A DNA stretch of 64,000 nt. Origin: Bradyrhizobium canariense. GTDB taxonomy: Bacteria > Pseudomonadota > Alphaproteobacteria > Rhizobiales > Xanthobacteraceae. Made by a program: the position numbers and the translations under genes. The first letter of the stretch is position 1. Every line of letters starts with the position of its first letter. The notes beneath the pieces were generated by a model. The model was not told the DNA's origin. It saw nothing but the letters and a program-made list of their open reading frames with translations, and ran no database searches. The stretch spans positions 1 through 64,000 of the forward strand of contig NZ_VSST01000010.1 of assembly GCF_019402665.1 (NCBI RefSeq). Direction: 5' to 3'. This document shows positions 48,390 through 57,068 of the stretch, piece by piece.

Positions 48390-48787
48390 CGGCGCACCAG
48401 AGCCTCGAGAACCCGACGCAGGGCGTCTCCATCAACGTCGCCATCGACCCGGATGCGGTGCCCGCTACCAAGGTCGATCTCGATGATGCCATGGCGCTTC
48501 CGTCGACGGGCCGCCGTCGTCGTCAATGGCGCTTCGGCCATCGCCCGCGGCGGCACAGACGACCCAATCTCGACCGGCACGAACGGCGCTATACTCGCTT
48601 CAGCGTGCTTGCAAAGCTCTTTGCGCCACCTGAACAGCTGGCTTACATGAAGGCCAGCCATGCGAGCCACCTCGGAAACGCAGGCTCCGGGCTCGAGCGA
48701 TGCTGCAACAAGCCGTTCCTTCTCATCCTGCGACCACCGGCGCCGCCGCTCGACCGATGTGATCACCTCCGCCCTCGAAATCGTCAT
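48386..48787 (-). CDS. tnpA: IS66 family accessory protein TnpA
   Basis: The protein has the helix-turn-helix [20 protein letters not shown] then [20 protein letters not shown] of IS3/IS66-type OrfA proteins, followed by a basic linker and the conserved [20 protein letters not shown] end. The start is placed at MTISRAEV (48787); an upstream ATG at 48838 would add 17 residues. It is coupled to tnpB. Confidence 0.88.
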   Translation of the reverse strand: MTISRAEVITSVERRRRWSQDEKERLVAASLEPGACVSEVARMAGLHVSQLFRWRKELCKHAEASIAPFVPVEIGSSVPPRAMAEAPLTTTAARRRKRHGIIEIDLGSGHRIRVDGDVDGDALRRVLEALVRR

Positions 48788-48838
48788 AGCGCTTCTCCTA
48801 GGATTACCCCTAGGACCTGCAGCGTCCGCGTCCGTCAA

Positions 48839-49153
48839 ACAAGGCGGCCCTCAACGCAGGAATACGGATCAGGCGTGACGGCGTAACTTGCTAACTTGCT
48901 AACTTCCTGAATTGTGCTGCGTAAAGAAGAACGGAAGAACGGGACGCGGCTTCGCCTAATCTCGATAAGAACGCGGGCGGTGGCGGGCTGGCTGACGCGC
49001 TGAGGGGGATGAGTTGTCGCGAAAGCACGACGCCGGACGCGTTTAGAAGGAAAAGGTTGGAACGGAGAGTGGGGCGGGCACCACCTGACGAATGGGATGG
49101 TAGTGCGGCAACCGTTAATGGCCATTCAGGACAGCGTCGCCCTTTCAGAGAGC
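48839..49153. other. Intergenic stretch with a short tandem repeat
   Basis: TTGCTAAC occurs twice in a row, with a further partial copy, between about 48886 and 48909. Otherwise nothing was recognised; the right end of the IS66 element should lie in the first part. Confidence 0.4.
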
Positions 49154-49924
49154 CTAGTTCAGCGCAACGGCCCCCAACGCTGTCGCAGTCTGAAACAGCG
49201 CTCTTTGTAGACGATTCTTGGAGAGATCCTGATGCATGACTGCCAGCCGGTCCGAGGCCTCTACGTCGCGAGCTTGGATAGCCTTGTACATCAGCTTATG
49301 GTGGCGCACTGTTTCTGCCAGATGGGCGGCGATGTCCTCCTCAGGATGTGCCGCTACGAACTCAGTTCGCTCGAGACTTGAGAAGCAGGCTCGGGCAAGG
49401 CGGATGGTTGCGAGCAGGATTTTTTCGTAGAAGCTCTCGAAATAGGCGTTGTGCGCCGCAGCGGATATCTTCAGGTGAAAATCGACGTTGAGTTCGGATC
49501 GCGTCAGCCCGTCCCCCGATTCGATCCCGTTTTCAAACGCGACCATTGCAGCCCGAATGTTTCTTAGGTCTTCGGAAGTCCGGTTCTGCGCGGCCAGGCG
49601 GTGGATCATCCTGCTCGAAACAAGCAGGGCGTCATAAAGCTTGGGCACCTCGTCGAAGTCTAGCGGAGCAACCCTCGCGGATCGCCCGTCGCGAATGACC
49701 AAATCATCGGCGATCAATTGGATGATCGCCTCGCGGACCGGCGTGCGGCTGACCTTAATCCGATTAGCCAGCTCTGCCTCGTCGATAACGGATCCAGGGC
49801 GCATTTCCAGCCGAAGGATCGCTTCGCGGATCGTGTTGTAGATCTTGCTACCGCCACGGACCTGTTTTGCCACGTCTTCTCTCTTATCCTTCACGCCCGA
49901 GCAACGCAATTTCAGGCGGATCAA
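49154..49924 (-). CDS. GntR/FCD family transcriptional regulator
   Basis: The 256-residue regulator has a winged helix-turn-helix (SKIYNTIREAILRLEMRPGS then RIKVSRTPVREAIIQLIADD) and an FCD domain with NVDFHLKISAAAHNAYFESF and HHKLMYKAIQARD, whose Asp and His residues commonly hold a metal or carboxylate effector. It is the last gene of the nine-gene leftward series and probably controls it by responding to an acidic catabolic intermediate. Its N-terminus may start a little later than 49924. Confidence 0.9.
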   Translation of the reverse strand: MIRLKLRCSGVKDKREDVAKQVRGGSKIYNTIREAILRLEMRPGSVIDEAELANRIKVSRTPVREAIIQLIADDLVIRDGRSARVAPLDFDEVPKLYDALLVSSRMIHRLAAQNRTSEDLRNIRAAMVAFENGIESGDGLTRSELNVDFHLKISAAAHNAYFESFYEKILLATIRLARACFSSLERTEFVAAHPEEDIAAHLAETVRHHKLMYKAIQARDVEASDRLAVMHQDLSKNRLQRALFQTATALGAVALN

Positions 49925-49974
49925 TCCGACCGCTCTAGGTTCATATGGCTCAATGGTCTTGCCGAAGCAACACT

Positions 49975-50352
49975 TTAGCGGACGAGGACGGCCTCCAGCT
50001 CGACACTAAAGTCTACAAAAGACGACTGCACAATCGTGCGGGCCGGACGGGTTTTCGGGAAATAGACAGCGAGTACCCGGTCGAACTCGGGCTTGTTTGC
50101 CCATTCCGTCAGATAGACAACGATTTTAACGCATTGTGTCGCCAGGTCGAAGCCGGCGGCTTCGGCTATTTCCTTCACATTGTTCATGACCTGCCGAGCA
50201 TCATCGGAGAAGGGCCGTCCCTTCAACCGCGTCCCATCGGCGAGACGCGGTGTTTGCCCGGAAATAAAGAGAAATTCGCCGGAGGCGACGATGCCTTGGC
50301 TGTAGTTGCCCGCTGGCGGAGGCGCGGCTGTCGCGACAATCTTCCTAATCAT
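49975..50352 (-). CDS. RidA family enamine/imine deaminase
   Basis: The 125-residue protein matches the YjgF/YER057c/UK114 family in length and motifs: PPAGNYSQGIVASGEFLFIS at the start, ARQVMNNVKEIAEAAGFDLA in the middle and VYLTEWANKPEFDRVLAVYF then RPARTIVQSSFVDFSVELEA with the catalytic Arg. RidA proteins hydrolyse reactive enamines such as 2-aminoacrylate released by PLP dehydratases. It lies 4 bp after a dehydratase gene, which is a direct functional match. Confidence 0.93.
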   Translation of the reverse strand: MIRKIVATAAPPPAGNYSQGIVASGEFLFISGQTPRLADGTRLKGRPFSDDARQVMNNVKEIAEAAGFDLATQCVKIVVYLTEWANKPEFDRVLAVYFPKTRPARTIVQSSFVDFSVELEAVLVR

Positions 50353-50356
50353 GGAT

Positions 50357-51337
50357 CTAATTCCTCATTTCCATATCGAAGTTCTTACGAAATTGCACCA
50401 GGTCTACGTTCCCTCCGGAGAGGATGACCACTGCCGTCCGGCCGTTCAACGCCAGCGCGCCGGAACGCAATGCTGCAAAGCCAACAGCTCCCCCAGGTTC
50501 GACGACGAGCTTTGTCATTTCAAACAGTTCGTTGACCGCCGAGCCGACTTGCTGGTCGGAGACCGCGAAACCGCCAGACAGATTGGCGTGATTGATTTGA
50601 AAGGTGAGCTCGCCTGGCATCTGGGTAACGATAGCGTCGCAAATTGAAGTGCGACCCGGCTCATTGGCAACCCGCTCGCCCCGTTTGAGTGACCGGCACG
50701 TATCATCGAATTCTTCCGGCTCGACACAGTAGACATCGAGAGTGGGAGTCAGCGCCCTTGTCGCAGTGGAAACCCCTGCGATCAGTCCACCTCCCCCGGC
50801 AGGACAAAGCAAGATGTCAGCCGGCGCTCGCACGGCTTCCAGTTGCTCGGTGATCTCGATTCCGATCGTACCCTGTCCGGCAATCACCATCTCATCGTCG
50901 AAGGGCGGTACCATGATCGCACCGGTCTCCTGAGTTATATTCTCTGCTATGGCTCTACGGTCGCCTGTCCGCCGATCGTATAGGATAACCTGGGCGCCGA
51001 GTCTGCGTGTGTTCTGGATCTTTAGAACGGGTGCATCGTCAGGCATGACGGCCGTGGCTGGAATATTGAATGATTTCGCTGCCGCAGCGACACCCTGTGC
51101 GTGATTGCCAGACGAAAAGGTCACGACGCCGCGAGCCCGTTGCCGGTCGTCGAGCGACGCGATCTTGTTGTAGGCTCCTCGAAACTTGAATGACCCGGTT
51201 CGCTGTAGATTTTCGGCTTTGAAAAGAACGCGCCCCCCGACGAGATCATTGATATGCTCGTATTCTAATAAGGGAGTCAGGACATGCTTGCCCCGCAATC
51301 GCGCGTAGGCCTGCCCAATGGTGTCAATCGTGATCAT
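50357..51337 (-). CDS. Threonine dehydratase-like PLP enzyme
   Basis: The 326-residue fold-type II PLP enzyme has LQRTGSFKFRGAYNKIASLD near residue 45 (Schiff-base Lys), VVTFSSGNHAQGVAAAAKSF near 70, LLCPAGGGGLIAGVSTATRA near 175 (phosphate-binding glycine loop) and VVILSGGNVDL near the end. There is no C-terminal ACT domain, so it is of the catabolic or beta-hydroxyaspartate/EutB type rather than the feedback-inhibited IlvA. It would eliminate water or another group from a beta-substituted amino acid, with RidA finishing the reaction. Confidence 0.9.
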   Translation of the reverse strand: MITIDTIGQAYARLRGKHVLTPLLEYEHINDLVGGRVLFKAENLQRTGSFKFRGAYNKIASLDDRQRARGVVTFSSGNHAQGVAAAAKSFNIPATAVMPDDAPVLKIQNTRRLGAQVILYDRRTGDRRAIAENITQETGAIMVPPFDDEMVIAGQGTIGIEITEQLEAVRAPADILLCPAGGGGLIAGVSTATRALTPTLDVYCVEPEEFDDTCRSLKRGERVANEPGRTSICDAIVTQMPGELTFQINHANLSGGFAVSDQQVGSAVNELFEMTKLVVEPGGAVGFAALRSGALALNGRTAVVILSGGNVDLVQFRKNFDMEMRN

Positions 51338-51398
51338 ATGTTGGGCTTTTCTCTCTTAGAAGATGGTGAATGCCGCAAGAACCTCTCAATCCAACGAC

Positions 51399-52193
51399 CT
51401 ATTTCGCGACCGCTTTTCGCAGGCCAATTGCCCGCTCGATCACAATGACAAGGACCAAGATGCCGAGAACCATGAGAGCCGAGACCGCAGCGATGAGGGG
51501 GTCGGTTCGGCTTTCGACGTAGTGATATAGCGACACGGGAAGAAGCTTCAGCCGTGTACCAGCGATGAAGAGCGAGATGACCGTTTCGTCGAACGAAACA
51601 ATGAAAGACAATGCTGCTGAAGCAACCAAGGCCGGAGCGATCAACGGCAAGGTAATACGTCGGAAAACGGCAAATGGACCTGCACCGAGTGTCCCGGCGG
51701 CATCCTCGACGAAAGGCGGAAGCGTGCTGAGTCCGGTCATCAGAACGCGCAATGCATAGGGTAAGGTAATGACTAGATGGCCGATAATCATGCCCGTCCA
51801 GCTTCCGACGAGACCGTAGCCTACGAAAATGACCAATATCGCCAAACCCAATACAATGCTGGGAAGCAGCAGCGGAGAAGTGAAAAGTGAAACCAAGGCG
51901 CTACGGCCCGCGAATGTATTCCGCGCAAGCACCAAGGCCGCTGGTGTTGCGATGAGCAGCGTCAGGATCGTCACGTAGATCGCAAGTACCAAGCTATTGC
52001 TAAACGCTTCAGTCAACTCCTCATTCTTGAGCAGTTCGCCGTACCATCGGGTACTCCATCCCGAAGGTGGCCACGCGACGTAGGCGTCGGCGGAAAAGGA
52101 GATAGGGAAGACCAGGATGACCGGCGCCAGGAGGAACAAAAGGATCGCTGCAAGGCCGAGAAACTGCAGGCTGCGTAGAAAGCTCCCCAGCAT
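51399..52193 (-). CDS. ABC transporter permease (PotC/spermidine-putrescine type)
   Basis: The 264-residue inner-membrane protein has about six hydrophobic segments, starting with LQFLGLAAILLFLLAPVILV, and the binding-protein-dependent permease loop EDAAGTLGAGPFAVFRRITL, the EAA motif that docks to the ATPase. The start at 52193 is preferred over 52421 because GGAGGAGACGCAC precedes it and the first hydrophobic helix begins soon after. It pairs with the permease encoded 17 bp upstream. Confidence 0.92.
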   Translation of the reverse strand: MLGSFLRSLQFLGLAAILLFLLAPVILVFPISFSADAYVAWPPSGWSTRWYGELLKNEELTEAFSNSLVLAIYVTILTLLIATPAALVLARNTFAGRSALVSLFTSPLLLPSIVLGLAILVIFVGYGLVGSWTGMIIGHLVITLPYALRVLMTGLSTLPPFVEDAAGTLGAGPFAVFRRITLPLIAPALVASAALSFIVSFDETVISLFIAGTRLKLLPVSLYHYVESRTDPLIAAVSALMVLGILVLVIVIERAIGLRKAVAK

Positions 52194-52210
52194 GTGCGTC
52201 TCCTCCCTTC

Positions 52211-53083
52211 TCAGTCTACGATCTTCGATAGTTGTCCGTAGGCCAGCAGCGCGGCTCCGAACACAAATAGAATGAACACGGACAGGCAGGCCGCGAGCGG
52301 CCAGTTCAGAGTGACGATTGCCTGATCGTAGATTTCCGTGGCCAGCAGCGAGACGCGCCCGCCGGCAAGCATCTTGGGAGTTATGAAGCTGCTTACGGCC
52401 AAGACGAAGCACAGAAGACATCCAAGCAGGATGCCTGGCAAGCTCAAGGGCAGAACGATACGTCGCAAAACTGTAAGCGGTCGTGCCCCGAGGGTCTCTG
52501 CCGCTTGATCAAGTATCGGGTCCAGCCGGCCGAAGCCGGAAAGTAGTGACAGGATCATATAAGGCATGAGGATCTCCGTCATGCCGACGAGGACGCCGAA
52601 TTCGTTGTTGATTAATCGCGGGGGCGTAAATCCGGAGGCTCGGATCAGGGCAGGTAGGAAGCCCTGGTTTCCGAGAATGACCATCCATCCGTAGGTACGC
52701 ACCACTGCGGAAATCAGGAGTGGCGAAATGCATGCCACCACGAGGACTGTCTTGACCCATCCTGATCGGCGACTGACGAACAGGGCGAGCGGATACGAAA
52801 GCAGCAACGTGACCGCGGTTATCAATGCGCCCATCCAAACCGTCCGCCAAAGGATGGACCAGTAGAAAGTATCGCCGAGCAGAGATTGCCAGGTCGACAG
52901 CGTAAGGGCTTCATCCAACGAGCCTATCGCGGTTGCGCTCCGGAACGACATGGCCGCTAGATTGAGTACCGGCACGACGAATGCGATGATGTTGACGATC
53001 AGGATGGGAAGCAGCAAACCGAAAACAACACCTGCCGCACGTCTTGACGAGTTGCTTTGGTCGACTGCCGCTGAGTCCTTCAT
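52211..53083 (-). CDS. ABC transporter permease (PotB type)
   Basis: The 290-residue permease has an N-terminal helix VVFGLLLPILIVNIIAFVVP and the EAA loop DQAAETLGARPLTVLRRIVL. Its start overlaps the ATPase stop as ATGA. The pair with the PotC-type permease gives an importer of the polyamine/opine/amino-acid family (subfamily with PotA-like ATPase). Confidence 0.92.
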   Translation of the reverse strand: MKDSAAVDQSNSSRRAAGVVFGLLLPILIVNIIAFVVPVLNLAAMSFRSATAIGSLDEALTLSTWQSLLGDTFYWSILWRTVWMGALITAVTLLLSYPLALFVSRRSGWVKTVLVVACISPLLISAVVRTYGWMVILGNQGFLPALIRASGFTPPRLINNEFGVLVGMTEILMPYMILSLLSGFGRLDPILDQAAETLGARPLTVLRRIVLPLSLPGILLGCLLCFVLAVSSFITPKMLAGGRVSLLATEIYDQAIVTLNWPLAACLSVFILFVFGAALLAYGQLSKIVD

Positions 53084-54153
53084 ACGTCAGCTTCCGCGGC
53101 AAAGGTGAGCGTATCCCGCGCTCGCCAATTCAATGTCACGGCGTCCCCAGGTTTGTAGGTGTCGCCAGCCGAGGTCGTCGCCTGTTCGACCATAATTTTC
53201 TCGCCTTCAGATTCGACCGCGTACTGCAAGGAATCCCCGATATAGGTGACCTGCCGAACCGTGCCCGGAATGGTGTTCTCTCCTTCGGCACGGCCAGCCT
53301 TTGCCCCGGCAGAGCGGAGTTCGATACGATGCGGCCTGACCATGACCAGCACTTCCGATCCTGCGGGGCCTGTCGAGACTGCTCCTATAGCCGTATGTCC
53401 AAAGGCTATAGCTCCATCGTCTCGCCAGCGACACCTGATTCGGTTGATACGCCCCACGAAGTCAGCCACCATCGGTGTGGAGGGTCGTTCGTAGATTTCG
53501 TGTGGCGTGCCGATCTGCTCGAGCTTTCCGCGATTCATCACCACGATGCGATCGCAGATCGCCATGGCTTCAGTCTGGTCGTGAGTGACGAACACAGTCG
53601 TCATGCGGAGCCGCTGCTGGATTTCGCGTATCTCATTGCGCATCTCGTCACGGAGCTTAGCATCGAGGTTGGACAGCGGCTCGTCGAGGAGGAGGATGTC
53701 CGGTTCGATCACCAGGGCACGGGCCAGCGCGACGCGCTGTTGTTGCCCGCCTGATAGTTGAAGCGGCTTACGATTGCCTAGGGCTGGCAAGCGAACCATG
53801 CTCAGCGCACTCGAGACGCGCTGGGCGATATCCGCCTTCGAGAGCTTCCGCATCTCCAGGCCGAACGCCACGTTCTCGGCGATGGTCATGTGCGGAAACA
53901 GTGCGTAGGACTGGAACATGACGCCCATATTGCGCCGGTAGGTAGGCAAGTGGGTGACGTCGTGGCCACCCACTATGATCTTGCCGGAAGTCGCGTGGAT
54001 CAAGCCGCTGATCATCCGCAGAGTGGTAGTCTTGCCGCAGCCCGACGGCCCAAGCAGCCCAAGGAGTTCACCTTGCCCCAACGAGAAGGATAGACCCGAT
54101 ACGGGTACCAAATGCCCGTATCGCTTCTCTAGAGATTCGACTTTTAGATACAA
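53080..54153 (-). CDS. ABC transporter ATP-binding protein (PotA type)
   Basis: The 357-residue ATPase has Walker A LLGPSGCGKTTTLRMISGLI, Q-loop MFQSYALFPHMTIAENVAF, signature LSGGQQQRVALARALVIEPD, Walker B ILLLDEPLSNLDAKLRDEMR and switch His TVFVTHDQTEAM. After residue 240 a TOBE domain follows (EVLVMVRPHRIELRSAGAKA), common in polyamine, Fe and sugar importers. It is intact. Confidence 0.94.
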   Translation of the reverse strand: MYLKVESLEKRYGHLVPVSGLSFSLGQGELLGLLGPSGCGKTTTLRMISGLIHATSGKIIVGGHDVTHLPTYRRNMGVMFQSYALFPHMTIAENVAFGLEMRKLSKADIAQRVSSALSMVRLPALGNRKPLQLSGGQQQRVALARALVIEPDILLLDEPLSNLDAKLRDEMRNEIREIQQRLRMTTVFVTHDQTEAMAICDRIVVMNRGKLEQIGTPHEIYERPSTPMVADFVGRINRIRCRWRDDGAIAFGHTAIGAVSTGPAGSEVLVMVRPHRIELRSAGAKAGRAEGENTIPGTVRQVTYIGDSLQYAVESEGEKIMVEQATTSAGDTYKPGDAVTLNWRARDTLTFAAEADV

Positions 54154-54209
54154 TGCCTCACCACCACCGTAGTGGTGCTCCTAGCGAGTCAAGAAACAGC
54201 AGGCCGCGA

Positions 54210-55271
54210 TCAGCTGCGACTAATGACGTTCCTGCGCCATTGCTCCGTTATAGCGTCCCTTATTTTCGCAACCGCGATCCAATCGACGTCAATCATCTTC
54301 GCGATCTTCTCCGGCGTCGCAGCGGTTCGCTGGCGAGCGTCGGCGCTGATGGACGCGTTCGGGTTGGTCGGCGAGTAGTACGCCGCCTCCGTGAACGTGG
54401 ATTGCGCTTCTTGGCTCAACGCGTAGGACATGAATTGAAGCGCAGCCTCCGTTTGCGAAGATCCATTGACGAGGTTGATCGTGTTGATCTGGGCGACGGA
54501 GCCTTGTTCCGGAATCACGGCCGCGATACGATCCGGTGTCTGCTTCGAGGAAATTTGCGTCCGCGCATTGTATCCAATGCTCAGATCCACGGCCCCGTTG
54601 GTCACGGCCGCGTAGCAGTCCGGCTTCGGCTCCCAAGTCTGGACGAGCGGGGCTAAGTCGCCGAGCAACTCGATGCCCTTCGCGACCGACTGGCGATAGT
54701 CGCCGCCTCCGGCCATCTTGTTCGCGATAAGCGTCAATCCCAGCCCTAATAAGTTCGGCGGCGCATCGATGGCAATGCGGTTTTTATGTTTTGCATTCCA
54801 CAGCTCCTTCCAGGACGTCGGAGCATCCTGGAACTTCTGCGGCGCGTACATCAAGACGATCATGTCGAACGTCACTGCAGGCCCGGGTGCCCCCTCGATC
54901 AGGGCGCTCGGTGTCAGCTGCTTCATCACGGGAAGCTGTTCAGTGGTTACCGTCTTATAAAGACTCTCGTTTGCGCCCGCCTTGGCGACGGTTACGTCCA
55001 TGATGCAGACGTCGACCTGCGGCGATGCCTTCTGAGCGCGCAAGGTGCCCAGGTTCTGAGCCGAAGTTGGCATGCCGACATAGTTCACCTTGATGCTCGG
55101 ATTCGCCTTCATGAACGGCTCAACCACCGTCTTCTTGTACAGATCCTCGAACATCCCGGTATAGGCGGCGAGCGTAATCTTCCGCTCCTGGGCCTGGGCC
55201 TTAGTGACCCAAGGCATGGCCAGCCCTGCCGCGGCGAGACGCAGAGCATTTCTTCTCGTAAGATCATTCAT
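54210..55271 (-). CDS. ABC transporter substrate-binding protein with a Tat-like signal
   Basis: The 353-residue periplasmic protein of the PotD/PotF type starts MNDLTRRNALRLAAAGLAMP and is probably cleaved after AQA-QE near residue 29. RRNALRL is a twin-arginine motif, so folded export is likely. Later TLRAQKASPQVDVCIMDVTV and PDCYAAVTNGAVDLSIGYNA fit a solute-binding clamshell. The start at 55271 is chosen because the family begins there; upstream codons lack homology. The substrate is not known but should be what HyuAB and the dehydratase act on. Confidence 0.9.
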   Translation of the reverse strand: MNDLTRRNALRLAAAGLAMPWVTKAQAQERKITLAAYTGMFEDLYKKTVVEPFMKANPSIKVNYVGMPTSAQNLGTLRAQKASPQVDVCIMDVTVAKAGANESLYKTVTTEQLPVMKQLTPSALIEGAPGPAVTFDMIVLMYAPQKFQDAPTSWKELWNAKHKNRIAIDAPPNLLGLGLTLIANKMAGGGDYRQSVAKGIELLGDLAPLVQTWEPKPDCYAAVTNGAVDLSIGYNARTQISSKQTPDRIAAVIPEQGSVAQINTINLVNGSSQTEAALQFMSYALSQEAQSTFTEAAYYSPTNPNASISADARQRTAATPEKIAKMIDVDWIAVAKIRDAITEQWRRNVISRS

Positions 55272-55394
55272 CGCTTGTCTCCTGTTCCAGATTAAGATCC
55301 GTGAGTTGTTGCGACTTCGCCGAGAGTTATGTCTTGCGACTCGGCCTTGGGCCAAGAGCCAGGCTAAGGCCTGGCACGTTAACGGGCAGCTCCA

Positions 55395-57068
55395 TCAGAC
55401 GAGGTAATGCTGTTTCACGAACTCTTGGCTGAATTTCCCTGATGTGAGATCGTCTTGAATGGCCACGGCGGTTCGCTCGGCTGGCGGCCCATAGCCGCCG
55501 GCGCCAGGCGTCTCAAGGACCGCAACGGAATCCTCCGGAAGCCGGATGCAGGACGATTTCGACGCGAGCATCGTCTTCCGGCCATCATCCCTCCGCAGAT
55601 AGAAGCGTCCGGTTGCTCCGTCTTTGCCGCCGAACAGGCCCCACGGTTTGTGGAGGAAACGCTCCCCGACGCCGTTGAACTCGCAGGTATGCCCAACGGG
55701 ACGGATCACGCGGCGGATGCCAAGACCTCCGCGAAAGCGGCCTGCGCCACCTGTATTCTCGATCAAGGAATATTCCTCGACCCGGAGCGGATATTCGAGC
55801 TCGATAGCTTCGACGGGCAGGTTCGATGTGTTAGTGATGTTGACTTGGACGCCGTCCTTGCCGTCGAAGGTTGCGCGCGCACCCATCCCGCCGCCGAGCG
55901 TTTCAAGGTAAACGTAGAGCTGGCCTGTGCGAGGATCCTTGCCGGTGAACACTGCGCTGGTGTTCGCTCCGTTGGCTCCCGCGATCACCCGGTCGGGAAC
56001 CTGCGGCGCCAATGCGCCGAATACGCAATCCACGACTCGCTGACAGGAGTTCGCGCGTAGCGCCACAGCCGCTGGTGCGACGCAGTTGACGAACGACCCG
56101 AGCGGCGCCTTCAACTCGATTGCATCGAATATACCTTGGTTGTTTGGAACGTTTGGATCGAGCAATGCCTTGATCGAAAAGCAGATGGCTGACTGGGTCG
56201 CGTTGAGCGTCATGTTAAAGTTGCCCGCGACCTGCGGGTCGGTGCCATCGAAATCAAAGAGGATACGATCGCCCCTCTTTTCGATGCGCAAGGTGATCTT
56301 GATGTTTTCCGTGCCAGCACCGTCGTCATCCATGTAATCGGTAAAGGTGAAGATGCCGTCGCGAAGAGAGGAGATCGCCTTTCGCATCCGCATCTCGGTC
56401 CGGACGACGATCTCCGAAAAGATGGTGGAGAGGCGGTCACCGCCATGCTCCCGTACCATGTCTTCGAGGCGCGACACGCCGAGCTTGCAGGCCGCGATCT
56501 GGGCGTTGAGATCGCCGCGTCGCTCGTCGGGAAGGCGCATGTTGAGAAGAAGAAGCTGCAAAAGATCCTCGTCGAGAACGCCCTTTGAATAAAGGCGGAT
56601 GATCGGAATTCGGAGCCCCTCCTTGTAGATCTCGTCGAGGCCACCGGACATCGAGCCGATAGCCGCGCCGCCTACGTCGGCGTGATGGATGATGTTGGCG
56701 ACGAAGCCGACGAGGCGCCTTCCGTCAAACACAGGCATCGCCATGTTGATATCAGGCAGGTGCGTGCCGCCGGCGACATGGGGGTCGTTGGCGATAAAGA
56801 CATCTCCGGGCGAAATGTCTTTGTCGAAGCGATTGACGATGAAGGTCATCAATCCCTGCATGGATGCGAGATGGATCGGCAGTGCCATCTCTGCCTGGAC
56901 AATGAGTCGTCCTCGCTCGTCCGCGATCGCGGTGGAGTGATCGTGACGCTCCTTCACGTTTGTAGAAAAGGCGCTCCGCATGATGCTGATAAAGCATTCA
57001 TCGGCAATAGATTTCAGCCCGTTCCAAGTAATTTCTAGGGAAATCGGATCGATCGCGATCTCAGGCAT
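55395..57068 (-). CDS. hyuB: Hydantoinase B / oxoprolinase family protein
   Basis: The 557-residue protein has the family blocks MRSAFSTNVKERHDHSTAIA near residue 30, FIANDPHVAGGTHLPDINMA near 90, GRLIVQAEMALPIHLASMQG near 52 and LGGGMGARATFDGKDGVQVN near 390. With HyuA it forms an ATP-dependent amidohydrolase that opens hydantoin, 5-oxoproline, N-methylhydantoin or similar five-membered rings. It overlaps the hyuA stop by 8 bp. Confidence 0.93.
   Translation of the reverse strand: MPEIAIDPISLEITWNGLKSIADECFISIMRSAFSTNVKERHDHSTAIADERGRLIVQAEMALPIHLASMQGLMTFIVNRFDKDISPGDVFIANDPHVAGGTHLPDINMAMPVFDGRRLVGFVANIIHHADVGGAAIGSMSGGLDEIYKEGLRIPIIRLYSKGVLDEDLLQLLLLNMRLPDERRGDLNAQIAACKLGVSRLEDMVREHGGDRLSTIFSEIVVRTEMRMRKAISSLRDGIFTFTDYMDDDGAGTENIKITLRIEKRGDRILFDFDGTDPQVAGNFNMTLNATQSAICFSIKALLDPNVPNNQGIFDAIELKAPLGSFVNCVAPAAVALRANSCQRVVDCVFGALAPQVPDRVIAGANGANTSAVFTGKDPRTGQLYVYLETLGGGMGARATFDGKDGVQVNITNTSNLPVEAIELEYPLRVEEYSLIENTGGAGRFRGGLGIRRVIRPVGHTCEFNGVGERFLHKPWGLFGGKDGATGRFYLRRDDGRKTMLASKSSCIRLPEDSVAVLETPGAGGYGPPAERTAVAIQDDLTSGKFSQEFVKQHYLV

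Larger units (their letters stand above)
46350..48838 (-). mobile_element. IS66-type insertion sequence (tnpA-tnpB-tnpC)
   Basis: Three leftward genes in the IS66 order tnpA, tnpB, tnpC are present. The boundaries given are those of the coding part; I could not identify the terminal inverted repeats by eye, so the true ends lie somewhat outside. tnpC is frameshifted. Confidence 0.8.

Noticed and set aside
48886..48909. TTGCTAAC tandem repeat as a CRISPR or iteron
   Set aside because: Only two full copies of 8 bp without spacers; too small for either.
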